Shown one piece after another: positions 6,484-14,183 of a DNA stretch of 57,484 nt (position 1 is its first letter; each line of letters starts with the position of its first letter). The notes under the pieces are model-generated. The model saw only the letters and a program-made list of their open reading frames with translations, made no database searches and was not told the origin of the DNA. Location of the stretch: the NCBI GenBank assembly GCA_003486385.1, contig DNFT01000051.1:1-57484 (forward strand), in the 5' to 3' direction. Source of the stretch: Eubacterium sp. Its GTDB lineage: Bacteria > Bacillota > Clostridia > Lachnospirales > Lachnospiraceae. The position numbers and the translations under genes are program-made.

Positions 6484-7272
6484 ATGGGTGTATATGCAGT
6501 TACAGGCGGCTCAAGCGGAATCGGAGCAGCGGTTGTTGAATTACTTAAAAAGGATGGCAACGAAGTCATCAATATCGATTTAAAAAACGGAGATATCTGT
6601 GCGAATCTCGCAACTGTCGAGGGCAGACAGGCAGCCATCGATGGTCTATACGAAAGATGTCCTTACGGACTTGACGGAATCGTATGCAATGCCGGTGTTT
6701 CGGGAAGCTGTGGCAACTATGAGCTTGTAATCTCCCTCAACTATTTCGGAACAGTCAAACTCGCAAGAGGTGTCTATGAGCTTCTTAAGAAGAAGCACGG
6801 CAGCGTTGTAGTCACAGTATCCAACACAATCTCACAGGGAACAGGAAGAATGGATATTGTTGATCTTTTAAATAATGTCGGTGATGAACAGCGTATAAGA
6901 AGCATCGTAAGCACTCTCGACACAGCCAACCAGACAGTAGGACAGTCAATGTACATGGCAACCAAGTACGCTCTCGCCCGCTGGGTAAGACGAATCTCCG
7001 CTTCGTGGGCTGCCAACGGTGTCCGTGTAAACGCAGTCGCCCCGGGAAATGTAAGAACAGCCATGACCGACAGCTTAAGTGATGCTGCAAAATATGCTGT
7101 AAGTGCTCTTCCAATTCCTGTCCGCTACGGCTCCGATGCACTTATGGACCCTTCGGAAATTGCAGAATCAATGAAGTTTTTGCTCTCAGATGCAGCAAGA
7201 GGTGTGAACGGCATTATTCTCTTTACAGATGGCGGCACAGATGCACTTCTTAATTCTGAGAAGGTATACTAA
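6484..7272 (+). CDS. Short-chain dehydrogenase/reductase, HsdA (3-alpha-hydroxysteroid dehydrogenase)-like
   Basis: An NAD(P)-dependent SDR oxidoreductase of 262 residues. The Rossmann glycine motif is TGGSSGIG (7-14), NAG is at 69-71, and the likely catalytic set is Ser113, Tyr157 and Lys161 (YMATK). Two features match the HsdA branch (Comamonas 3-alpha-hydroxysteroid dehydrogenase and relatives) better than generic fabG: the IDLKNGDICANLATVEGR segment, in which the second strand ends in a DL-x-T-x-EGR pattern, and the tail GVNGIILFTDGGTDALL. Steroid or other carbonyl reduction is plausible, but the substrate is unproved. The ribosome site AAGGAGG is strong. A SnoaL-like gene follows 91 bases downstream, and a terminator precedes the pair. 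Confidence 0.85.
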   Translation: MGVYAVTGGSSGIGAAVVELLKKDGNEVINIDLKNGDICANLATVEGRQAAIDGLYERCPYGLDGIVCNAGVSGSCGNYELVISLNYFGTVKLARGVYELLKKKHGSVVVTVSNTISQGTGRMDIVDLLNNVGDEQRIRSIVSTLDTANQTVGQSMYMATKYALARWVRRISASWAANGVRVNAVAPGNVRTAMTDSLSDAAKYAVSALPIPVRYGSDALMDPSEIAESMKFLLSDAARGVNGIILFTDGGTDALLNSEKVY

Positions 7273-7363
7273 TCCGCGCTAACATGTAATTAAGAAGCTG
7301 CATACTTTAATATCTTACATATGTAAGTATCAAATTCATAAAAATCCAGGAGGGAAACAAACT

Positions 7364-7696
7364 ATGAGAGCAATCGAAAAATATATAGATGCATTAGTAA
7401 AATGTGACAACAAGGCACTCGCAGATACCTTTGCACCTGAGGGTACTCTTCGTGACTACTGTCCTAACAGCACCGGACGTCAGGAATACCATGTGTACGG
7501 ACGCGAAGCCATAGACATGTTCTTTAAAAACAAGTTTACTTTCAGACAGTACCTCGTATCAAATGTTGAGATTGTAAACGATACCCAGGCTGAGTTCATC
7601 GCCTCCATCGGCGGCTACTATGTAATGGCAATCGCAACAGTCAGGAGAGTCGACAAAAACGGACTTATAGAGAGACTCACAGTAAGACCTAAATAA
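7364..7696 (+). CDS. SnoaL-like / NTF2-fold protein
   Basis: A 110-residue protein of the SnoaL-like NTF2 superfamily, whose members include ketosteroid isomerases, dehydratases and polyketide cyclases as well as proteins of unknown role. The pattern is typical: an N-terminal helix (IEKYIDALVKCDNKALADTFAPEGTLRDY, roughly 4-32), a G/E/D-containing middle (YGREAIDMFFKNKFTF) and C-terminal strands (AEFIASIGGYYVMAIATVRRVD). A strong CCAGGAGGG ribosome site sets the start. It follows the HsdA-like dehydrogenase on the same strand with no terminator between them. The two may form a two-step pathway, but no substrate is indicated. Confidence 0.75.
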   Translation: MRAIEKYIDALVKCDNKALADTFAPEGTLRDYCPNSTGRQEYHVYGREAIDMFFKNKFTFRQYLVSNVEIVNDTQAEFIASIGGYYVMAIATVRRVDKNGLIERLTVRPK

Positions 7697-7730
7697 ATAA
7701 ATAAATATTCCTGCTTAATCTATTTACAAT

Positions 7731-7791
7731 AAAAAACTTTCCACAGCCTGGATTACTTATTATGTAATCCGGATTGATGGAAAGTTTTTAT
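7731..7791. terminator. Bidirectional terminator between the SnoaL-like gene and the purine permease
   Basis: Outer stem AAAAACTTTCCA with TGGAAAGTTTTT (7732-7743 and 7778-7789), and an inner stem GGATTAC with GTAATCC. A/T runs on both sides make it suitable for the two converging genes. Confidence 0.8.
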
Positions 7792-7869
7792 TTGTAAATT
7801 TTTTTATATTAGATAATATCCCAATAACCTTTACATACTGATATTTCCATATAATTCATTCCCTGAATC

Positions 7870-9207
7870 CTACAGGAATATGTACTTTAATATAAAGAGC
7901 ACTGCCAACACATACATGAGCGGTGTAATCTTCTTAGCCTTTCCGCAGAATACATTGATGACAACGTATGAAACAACACCGAAGGCGATACCATCTGAAA
8001 TGCTGTACATAAGTGGCATGCAAAGTAAGCATATATAAGCAGGAATAGCCTCTGTGAGGTCATTGAAGTCAATCTCTGTTACCGCAGATACCATAAGGAA
8101 GCCTACGAACACAAGTGCCGGAGCAATTGCGAAGCCCGGAATGGCGATAAATACAGGTGACAGGAATATAGCTACAAGGAAAAGAAGTCCCGTAACGATT
8201 GATGAAAGACCTGTTCTACCACCCTCTGCCACACCTGAGGAGCTCTCAACAAATGTAGTGGTTGTCGATGTACCAAGGATAGCACCTGCGCTTGTCGCAA
8301 TAGCGTCCGCTAAAAGAGCCTGCTTAATGCGTGGAAGCTTTCCATCCTTGTCGAGCATATTTGCCTTGTTGGCAACACCGATGAGTGTACCAAGTGTATC
8401 AAAAATATCAACAAAAAGGAATGCGAACATGATTATAACAAAATCAAGAACATTGATGTTCTGTCCGCTGAGGTTAAAGCACTGTCCGAATGTCTTGCCA
8501 ATTGCAGTGAGGTCGAAATTGGACCACTGCGGAAGCAGGCTTGTACCCTGATAAAGACCGGTGAGCTGGCAGATGATTCCAAGCACCCATGTGACAACAA
8601 TGCCGATAAGAATCGAGCCCTTAACTCTCTTAACATAGAGAATAGCGATGAGCAGCAGACCGATAAGTGCGAGAAGCGCACTGATACCGGCGGTTCTGAA
8701 GTTCTCAGTGAACTTTACAACTGTTACAAGTGTTGAACCATCAACGATGATTCCGGCATCCTGAAGTCCGATGAATGCTACAAAAAGACCGATACCTACT
8801 GATACGCCCTTCTTAAGCTGTGTAGGGATGGCATTGAAGATAGCCTCTCTTACATTGGTAAGTGACAACAATATGAAGATAAGTCCTTCAATAAATACTG
8901 CAAAAAGTGCTACCTGCCATGAATAGCCCATCGTACCGCATACAGTGTAGGCAAAGTATGCATTAAGTCCCAGACCCGGTGCGAGTGCGAACGGATAGTT
9001 GGCAAGAAGTGCCATTGCAATCGTTCCGATAAATGCTGCAAGTGCTGTAGCCATAAGCACTGCCTGTGGGTCCATTCCCGACACCGACAAGATAGCAGGA
9101 TTCAGTGCTAAAATGTACGCCATTGTCATGAATGTTGTAAGACCTGCGACAACCTCGGTTTTTACCGTAGTGTTGTTCTCCTTGAGTTTGAACATTTTCT
9201 CAAACAT
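7870..9207 (-). CDS. NCS2-family purine permease (AzgA/PbuG-like)
   Basis: An H+-coupled nucleobase transporter of the NCS2 family, AzgA/PbuG branch (adenine, guanine, hypoxanthine), 445 residues with about 12-14 hydrophobic segments. Branch-typical signatures are TEVVAGLTTFMTMAYILALNP (about 17-37), ALAPGLGLNAYFAYTV (about 73-88), FLFVDIFDTLGTLIGVA (about 265-281) and GTSTTTTFVESSSGVAEGGRTG (about 316-337). ATG with an AGGAGGAAGAGAG ribosome site. It is separate from the dihydrouridine synthase upstream (88-base gap). That gap is too short for a purine riboswitch and none is visible. Confidence 0.92.
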   Translation of the reverse strand: MFEKMFKLKENNTTVKTEVVAGLTTFMTMAYILALNPAILSVSGMDPQAVLMATALAAFIGTIAMALLANYPFALAPGLGLNAYFAYTVCGTMGYSWQVALFAVFIEGLIFILLSLTNVREAIFNAIPTQLKKGVSVGIGLFVAFIGLQDAGIIVDGSTLVTVVKFTENFRTAGISALLALIGLLLIAILYVKRVKGSILIGIVVTWVLGIICQLTGLYQGTSLLPQWSNFDLTAIGKTFGQCFNLSGQNINVLDFVIIMFAFLFVDIFDTLGTLIGVANKANMLDKDGKLPRIKQALLADAIATSAGAILGTSTTTTFVESSSGVAEGGRTGLSSIVTGLLFLVAIFLSPVFIAIPGFAIAPALVFVGFLMVSAVTEIDFNDLTEAIPAYICLLCMPLMYSISDGIAFGVVSYVVINVFCGKAKKITPLMYVLAVLFILKYIFL

Positions 9208-9295
9208 TCTCTCTTCCTCCTAGTGTTATAATATTATTTAATTATTAAAAATAAATAAACATACTCTTAAATTATATATACATAACACGAAAAGT

Positions 9296-10342
9296 TCAAT
9301 CTTTTTTTCTATAGAATTCCCCATCCCCAATCATACGCCTTGCAATGGCAGCCAGCTCCATGAGATTATCGGATTTCCTGATTCTCTTCCAGTACTCCTC
9401 CTTGTCCTCAAAAAGATTCACAAGGTAAAACAGATTTTCCTTGATTTTAAATACAACATTCTTCTCATCGGGGATTTCCTCACGATATGCCAAAACAAGC
9501 TCATCAAAAAAATTCCTGAGCGTGCTTCTGTCAGTACAGCTTCCGCTCACAATCTGCCCGGCTAGTCCCGGATTGGAAATAAGTCCCCTTCCAAGCATCA
9601 CCGCTGTTATATTCGCACTTTTCTTGTCGCTTTCCTTATTATTTCTTTCCTTATCGCTTTTTGGTTCATCCGGTATATTTTCAGCATTCTTTAGATAATG
9701 TCCTGCAAAGCGCTCATAGTCCTCCACTGTGCAGATATCACCGTTATATACCAGCGGATTCTTTGAGTTTTCCACTGCATAATCAAAAATCTCCATGCGT
9801 GGTGTATTCCTGTACATATCCTTCTGCACTCTCGGATGGATAATCAGCTCACTTATTGGATATTTATTGTAGATGTCAAGAAGCTCATAAAATTCATCCT
9901 GCTCATATCTGCCGATTCTCGTCTTGACCGATATATCAAGCCCTGTATCCGCAAGACCGCTGTATATCTCATCAAGAAATGCATCCAGCTTCTCCGGAAA
10001 GCTTAAAAAACCTGACCCCTTTCCCTTTGCCACCACCGTTCCGGACGGACAGCCAAGATTTAAGTTCACCTCCCTATATCCGAAATCCATCATCTTGCGC
10101 GCCGTCACGATAAAGTGCTCCGCATTATTGGTGAGCATCTGAACTGCAACATTAAGTCCTGCATTATTATCCGGCAGCACATCCTTTAATTCCCGCGACT
10201 TGAAGTTCCTGTGCTCCCCAGGCGAAATAAAAGGCGTATAGTACTTATCTATTCCGTCAAAAAACCGCGCAAAAGTATTTCTGTAAATAAATCCCGTCAC
10301 ACCCTCCATGGGCGCCATGTATATTTTCTTCGTATCAACCAT
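9296..10342 (-). CDS. tRNA-dihydrouridine synthase family protein
   Basis: A flavin-dependent enzyme that reduces uridine to dihydrouridine in tRNA, 348 residues. The family start IYMAPMEGVTGFIYR (7-21), the conserved NLNLGCPSG with catalytic Cys98, SVKTRIGR (138-145) and VMLGRGLISNP (248-258) are all present. Residues about 218-244 are a hydrophilic low-complexity insert (KSDKERNNKESDKKS) just before the strand carrying VMLGRG, probably a surface loop. The start ATG lacks a strong ribosome site. The DNA immediately upstream is a 13-bp tandem repeat (10352-10403). Which Dus subfamily it belongs to cannot be settled by eye. Confidence 0.92.
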   Translation of the reverse strand: MVDTKKIYMAPMEGVTGFIYRNTFARFFDGIDKYYTPFISPGEHRNFKSRELKDVLPDNNAGLNVAVQMLTNNAEHFIVTARKMMDFGYREVNLNLGCPSGTVVAKGKGSGFLSFPEKLDAFLDEIYSGLADTGLDISVKTRIGRYEQDEFYELLDIYNKYPISELIIHPRVQKDMYRNTPRMEIFDYAVENSKNPLVYNGDICTVEDYERFAGHYLKNAENIPDEPKSDKERNNKESDKKSANITAVMLGRGLISNPGLAGQIVSGSCTDRSTLRNFFDELVLAYREEIPDEKNVVFKIKENLFYLVNLFEDKEEYWKRIRKSDNLMELAAIARRMIGDGEFYRKKD

Positions 10343-10351
10343 CAGCTATTA

Positions 10352-10403
10352 TCTTTCTGTTTAGTCTTTCTGTTTAGTCTTTCTGTTTAGTCTTTCTGTT
10401 TAA
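10352..10403. repeat. 13-bp tandem repeat, four copies, just upstream of the dus start
   Basis: Four direct copies of TCTTTCTGTTTAG (10352-10364, 10365-10377, 10378-10390, and 10391-10403 with one change). On the coding strand each unit reads CTAAACAGAAAGA. The array ends 10 bases before the dus ATG, so it occupies the leader and probably the ribosome-site region. Confidence 0.9.
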
Positions 10404-10457
10404 CTTCCTGCTTATAATTATCTTACATCCTGCCTCACGCTTTATTTACCGTCCCGA

Positions 10458-12539
10458 TTATCCCTCCTGCATATCCTCAAGTTCAAGCTCTGTCTCAAGC
10501 ATGCGCTCTAATATGCTCTCCTGGTTCTTTTCCTCCTCATCAAGCTTGTTCTGGATTTCCATAAGCTTAGGATAATCCGTCGCAAGCTCCGGGTTCATAA
10601 GCTGCAGCTTATATTCAGACGCCTTTTCTTCGCTCTGTGCTAACAGCTTCTCATACTTTTCAAGCTGTTTTTTCAGCCGCGAAAGAACCTTTCCCGGATT
10701 GTAGTAGGTCTTTTTGTCAAACACATCGTCAAGTGTAGGCGCAGAAGCATTCGCTCCCACACAGGCACCAGCCGCTGCACCTGATGTAATGCCTGCCATA
10801 GCACCCGCTGTAGCTCCTGCCGTTGCAGCATCAGCTGCACTGCTGACTGCATTTTTGCCACCGCCGGCACTGCCTGCGGAGCCATTATTTACAACAAGTC
10901 CGGCTCTCTCTCTTTCCTTCTCCTCAAGATACAGCTCATAGCTCATCTTATATTGCTTAACATTTCCTTTTATCGACTCTTCACTTGAAAATTCAAGTAT
11001 TCCTGTCGCAACCCTGCTTATAAAATATCTGTCATGGGAAACAAAAAGCACTGTTCCCTCGTACTCGTTCAGCATCTTCTCAAGAGCATCCTTGCCGACG
11101 ATATCCATATGGTTAGTCGGCTCATCCAGTATCAGAAGATTAGGTCTTGTCTGAAGCATCTTGCACAGTGCAAGGCGGACCTTCTCACCACCGGATAGCT
11201 GCCCCATCTTCTTCTCAACCTCCTCGCCGGAAAATAAGAAGCCTCCAAGTGCACTTCTTACCTCCTCGCGAAGATAATCAGGATATGCCTCCCAGAAATT
11301 ATCAAGCACAGTCTGTTCAGGATCGAACCTTTCCATGACAGCCTTATGCTGGTCAAAGTATCCCCATTCCACATTCTGCCCGAACTTAAATTCACCGCCA
11401 AGTGCCGGAATCTCTCCGACCAGAGTCTTTAGCAGCGTTGATTTTCCCTTTCCGTTCTCGCCGATTACCGCAAGACGCTCCTTCTTCTGCAAAAGGAACG
11501 TAACGGTGCTGAGCACCTTGTCATAGCCTATCTCAAGGTTCTTAGCATTTATTACATTGGTATAACTCTCAATACGCGGAATATACCTCGCATGGAATGC
11601 CTTGGTGTCGAAGCGGCGCGGCTTCTCAATCTTGACCATGTGCTCTATCGCCATGCGCTTAGAATGTGTCGCAGCCACCTTCGTCGGAGTATTCTTCCAC
11701 TTCTCAATCCATTCGGTGAGACGCTTAATCTCCTTCTGCTGCTCCTCATAGTCCTTCTCCTGCTTTATGAGATCCTCCTCCTTGCGCTTCATAAAGGCAG
11801 TGTAGTTTCCGGCATAGCGCTTGATGTGGTGATATTCAATCTCATAGGTTACATCTGCAACCTTGTCAAGGAACATTCTATCATGCGATACAATCACAAC
11901 CGCCCTGTCATACGTCTTAAGGTATCCCTCCAGCCATTCGATTGTCGGCATATCAAGATGGTTCGTCGGCTCGTCAAGAAGCATGATATCCGGTCTTGTA
12001 AGAAGGAGCTTAATAAAAGCCACCTTAGTCTGCTGTCCTCCCGAAAAGCTTCCTATCGGTCTTTTTAAATCGGAGAGCTTAAAACCGAAACGCTGGAAAA
12101 TCGTCTCCATATCCTGCTTCCACGTATATCCGTGAAGCGACTCCATCTTAGACTGGATAGCTGCGTACTCACGCAGAATAGACGCATCATCGGAGCTTTT
12201 CATATTTTCTTCAAGCTCACGCATGCGTCTCTCACATTCAAATATAGGTTCAAATACCTTCTTAATCTCGTCCTCAACCATAATCCCGGTATCTGTAAAA
12301 TTAATCTGTCTTAAAAATCCAATCTCCTGCCTACCGGCAGTCTCATACCCGCACTCCTCATCACTGTCTATATTGCTCATGCCTATATCGTGCGCGATAA
12401 GCTTCAAAAGTGTGGTCTTGCCACAGCCGTTTCTTCCGACTATGGCAATCTTCTCATTGTCCCGCACTTCGAAATTGATATCCTGTAAAATAACGTCACC
12501 GCCGAACTGCACATTGGCGTGACTTATTCTTATCCTCAT
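10458..12539 (-). CDS. ABC-F family ATP-binding protein
   Basis: A soluble duplicated-ATPase protein of the ABC-F type (YdiF/Uup/EttA relatives), which act on ribosomes rather than as transporters. The first ATPase has GRNGCGKTTLLK, SFSGGQQTKVAF and LLDEPTNHLD. The linker (about 250-325) is helical and charged. The second has GENGKGKSTLLK, LSGGEKVRLALC and LILDEPTNHMD. A coiled-coil C-terminal region (about 610-690) resembles the Uup/YdiF tail. An Ala/Gly-rich insert of about 50 residues (coded by about 10740-10889) separates it from the core. I place the start at 12539, because the ATG 12 bases earlier lies inside the GGGAGGAG ribosome site. It follows xylB by 28 bases. Whether it confers antibiotic protection is not evident. 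Confidence 0.9.
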   Translation of the reverse strand: MRIRISHANVQFGGDVILQDINFEVRDNEKIAIVGRNGCGKTTLLKLIAHDIGMSNIDSDEECGYETAGRQEIGFLRQINFTDTGIMVEDEIKKVFEPIFECERRMRELEENMKSSDDASILREYAAIQSKMESLHGYTWKQDMETIFQRFGFKLSDLKRPIGSFSGGQQTKVAFIKLLLTRPDIMLLDEPTNHLDMPTIEWLEGYLKTYDRAVVIVSHDRMFLDKVADVTYEIEYHHIKRYAGNYTAFMKRKEEDLIKQEKDYEEQQKEIKRLTEWIEKWKNTPTKVAATHSKRMAIEHMVKIEKPRRFDTKAFHARYIPRIESYTNVINAKNLEIGYDKVLSTVTFLLQKKERLAVIGENGKGKSTLLKTLVGEIPALGGEFKFGQNVEWGYFDQHKAVMERFDPEQTVLDNFWEAYPDYLREEVRSALGGFLFSGEEVEKKMGQLSGGEKVRLALCKMLQTRPNLLILDEPTNHMDIVGKDALEKMLNEYEGTVLFVSHDRYFISRVATGILEFSSEESIKGNVKQYKMSYELYLEEKERERAGLVVNNGSAGSAGGGKNAVSSAADAATAGATAGAMAGITSGAAAGACVGANASAPTLDDVFDKKTYYNPGKVLSRLKKQLEKYEKLLAQSEEKASEYKLQLMNPELATDYPKLMEIQNKLDEEEKNQESILERMLETELELEDMQEG

Positions 12540-12567
12540 GGCTCCTCCCATCCAATGTGAGAGCAGC

Positions 12568-14028
12568 TTATCTGTAAAGCCCCTTTACAGCAGGATACAG
12601 CTTCACAAAATGAGCATATCTCTCATCATATTTCTTTACAAGTTCCTCGTCAGGCTCCACTGTATCGACAACCTTGACAATCGCATCAGCGGCATCCTTC
12701 ACTGAAGCGTACTCGCCATTGGCAACAGCGGCAAGCATGGCACCACCAAGTGCCGGACCTTCCTCTGCGGCAATGACATCAACCTTAATATTCAGAACAT
12801 TTGCGATAATCTTCTTCCAGAGCGGACTCTTAGCTCCACCACCGCAAATCTTCGTTCTCTCAATCTTAATTCCAAGGCTCTTTGCCACCTCGAAGGAATC
12901 CCTTATTGCAAATGCAACACCCTCTAACACTGCAAGTGTCATGTCAGCTCTCGTTGTGTCAAGGGACAATCCGAAGAAGCCTCCTCTTACAAGAGAATCA
13001 TTGTGAGGTGAACGCTCTCCCATAAGGTATGGAAGGAAGTATACACTGTTCTCACCAAGCTTGTCAATGTTCTTCTGCTGTGCAGCGTAATCCTTGGTTC
13101 CGATTATCTCATCCATCCACCACTTATTGCAGGAAGCGGCGCTAAGCATACAGCCCATAAGATGATAATGTCCATCGGCATGGTCGAAGGAGTGAAGTGC
13201 ATTATGCTCGTCAACCCCGAACTTATCGCTTGAAATGAATATAGTACCGGAGGTGCCAAGTGAGATATTGCAGCTTCCGTCACCTACTGTGCCTGTTCCG
13301 ACTGCCGCTGCCGCATTATCACCGGCGCCTGCCGCAACAATGACATTTTCGGAAAGTCCAAGCGCACCTGCAACCTCAGGCTTTAAGGTTCCAACCTTCT
13401 CATAGCTCTCATAGAGCTTAGGAAGCATCTCCTCCTTGATTCCGCAAATCTCTATCATTTCCTTTGACCAGCACTTGTTCTTTACATCAAGAAGCAGCAT
13501 TCCTGAGGCATCCGAATAATCTGTGCAGTTAACTCCTGTGAGCTTGTATGCAAGATAATCCTTAGGAAGCATAATCTTCTTAATACGCGCAAAGTTCTCA
13601 GGCTCCTTATTCTTTACCCAGAGAATCTTAGCTGCGGTAAAGCCTGTGAAGGAAATATTTGCCGTGTATGAGGAGAGCTTATCCTTGCCAATCACATTGT
13701 TGAGGTAATCATTTTCCTCGATAGTTCTCCCATCATTCCAGAGAATAGCAGGTCTTATCACCTCGTCATTCTCATCAAGAATTACAAGGCCGTGCATCTG
13801 TCCGCCGAAGCTGATACCTGCAACCTTAGAAGCATCCACTCCTGCAATAAGCTCCTTAATACCTTCTACAGACTTTTCATACCATGCCTCCGGCGGCTGC
13901 TCAGACCAGCCCGGATTAGGAAAATATAACGGATATTCCTTTGATACTACATTTAAAATATTTCCCTTCTCATCCATGAGAAGAAGCTTAACAGCGGATG
14001 TACCTAAGTCTACACCAATATAAAACAT
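12568..14028 (-). CDS. xylB: Xylulokinase
   Basis: A FGGY-family sugar kinase that phosphorylates D-xylulose to xylulose 5-phosphate for the pentose phosphate pathway, 486 residues from the start chosen here. The family start is YIGVDLGTSAVKLLLMD. The substrate and catalytic regions are ISFGGQMHGLV, ILWNDGRT and GAGDNAAAAVG (catalytic Asp), followed by SLGTSGTIF, and the late ATP motif is CGGGAKSPLW. An in-frame ATG lies 27 bases upstream at 14055, but the GGGGGAC ribosome site precedes the ATG at 14028. The sugar isomerase gene is upstream and a GH43 glycosidase lies beyond it, fitting xylan or arabinoxylan breakdown. Regulation is probably shared with the isomerase promoter. Confidence 0.93.
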   Translation of the reverse strand: MFYIGVDLGTSAVKLLLMDEKGNILNVVSKEYPLYFPNPGWSEQPPEAWYEKSVEGIKELIAGVDASKVAGISFGGQMHGLVILDENDEVIRPAILWNDGRTIEENDYLNNVIGKDKLSSYTANISFTGFTAAKILWVKNKEPENFARIKKIMLPKDYLAYKLTGVNCTDYSDASGMLLLDVKNKCWSKEMIEICGIKEEMLPKLYESYEKVGTLKPEVAGALGLSENVIVAAGAGDNAAAAVGTGTVGDGSCNISLGTSGTIFISSDKFGVDEHNALHSFDHADGHYHLMGCMLSAASCNKWWMDEIIGTKDYAAQQKNIDKLGENSVYFLPYLMGERSPHNDSLVRGGFFGLSLDTTRADMTLAVLEGVAFAIRDSFEVAKSLGIKIERTKICGGGAKSPLWKKIIANVLNIKVDVIAAEEGPALGGAMLAAVANGEYASVKDAADAIVKVVDTVEPDEELVKKYDERYAHFVKLYPAVKGLYR

Positions 14029-14107
14029 TTTCTTTGTCCCCCATTTTTCCATCATGGACGGTCTCTTATGCTGCGATGAGCCGTCCCTGATAATTCATTT
14101 TAAAATT

Positions 14108-14143
14108 CCCCCACAAATATTGATAACTCAACATTTATGGGGG
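14108..14143 (-). terminator. Stem-loop between the isomerase and xylB (weak terminator or processing site)
   Basis: CCCCCACAAAT (14108-14118) pairs with ATTTATGGGGG (14133-14143). It is followed on the minus strand by the weak T run AATTTTAAAAT. It lies in the 155-base gap between the two pentose genes and could lower downstream expression or protect the upstream message. Confidence 0.45.
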
Positions 14144-14183
14144 ATGAAAAATCACATATTAGTGATAAAACACTTACTGCCTA

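Noticed and set aside
6484..7696. Bile acid 7-alpha-dehydroxylation (bai) operon
   Set aside because: Only a dehydrogenase and an NTF2-fold gene are present; none of the other bai genes are visible, so I report only a possible steroid-type module.
9208..9295. Purine riboswitch before the purine permease
   Set aside because: This gap is upstream of the permease but only 88 bases long, AT-rich, and lacks the conserved three-way junction sequence.
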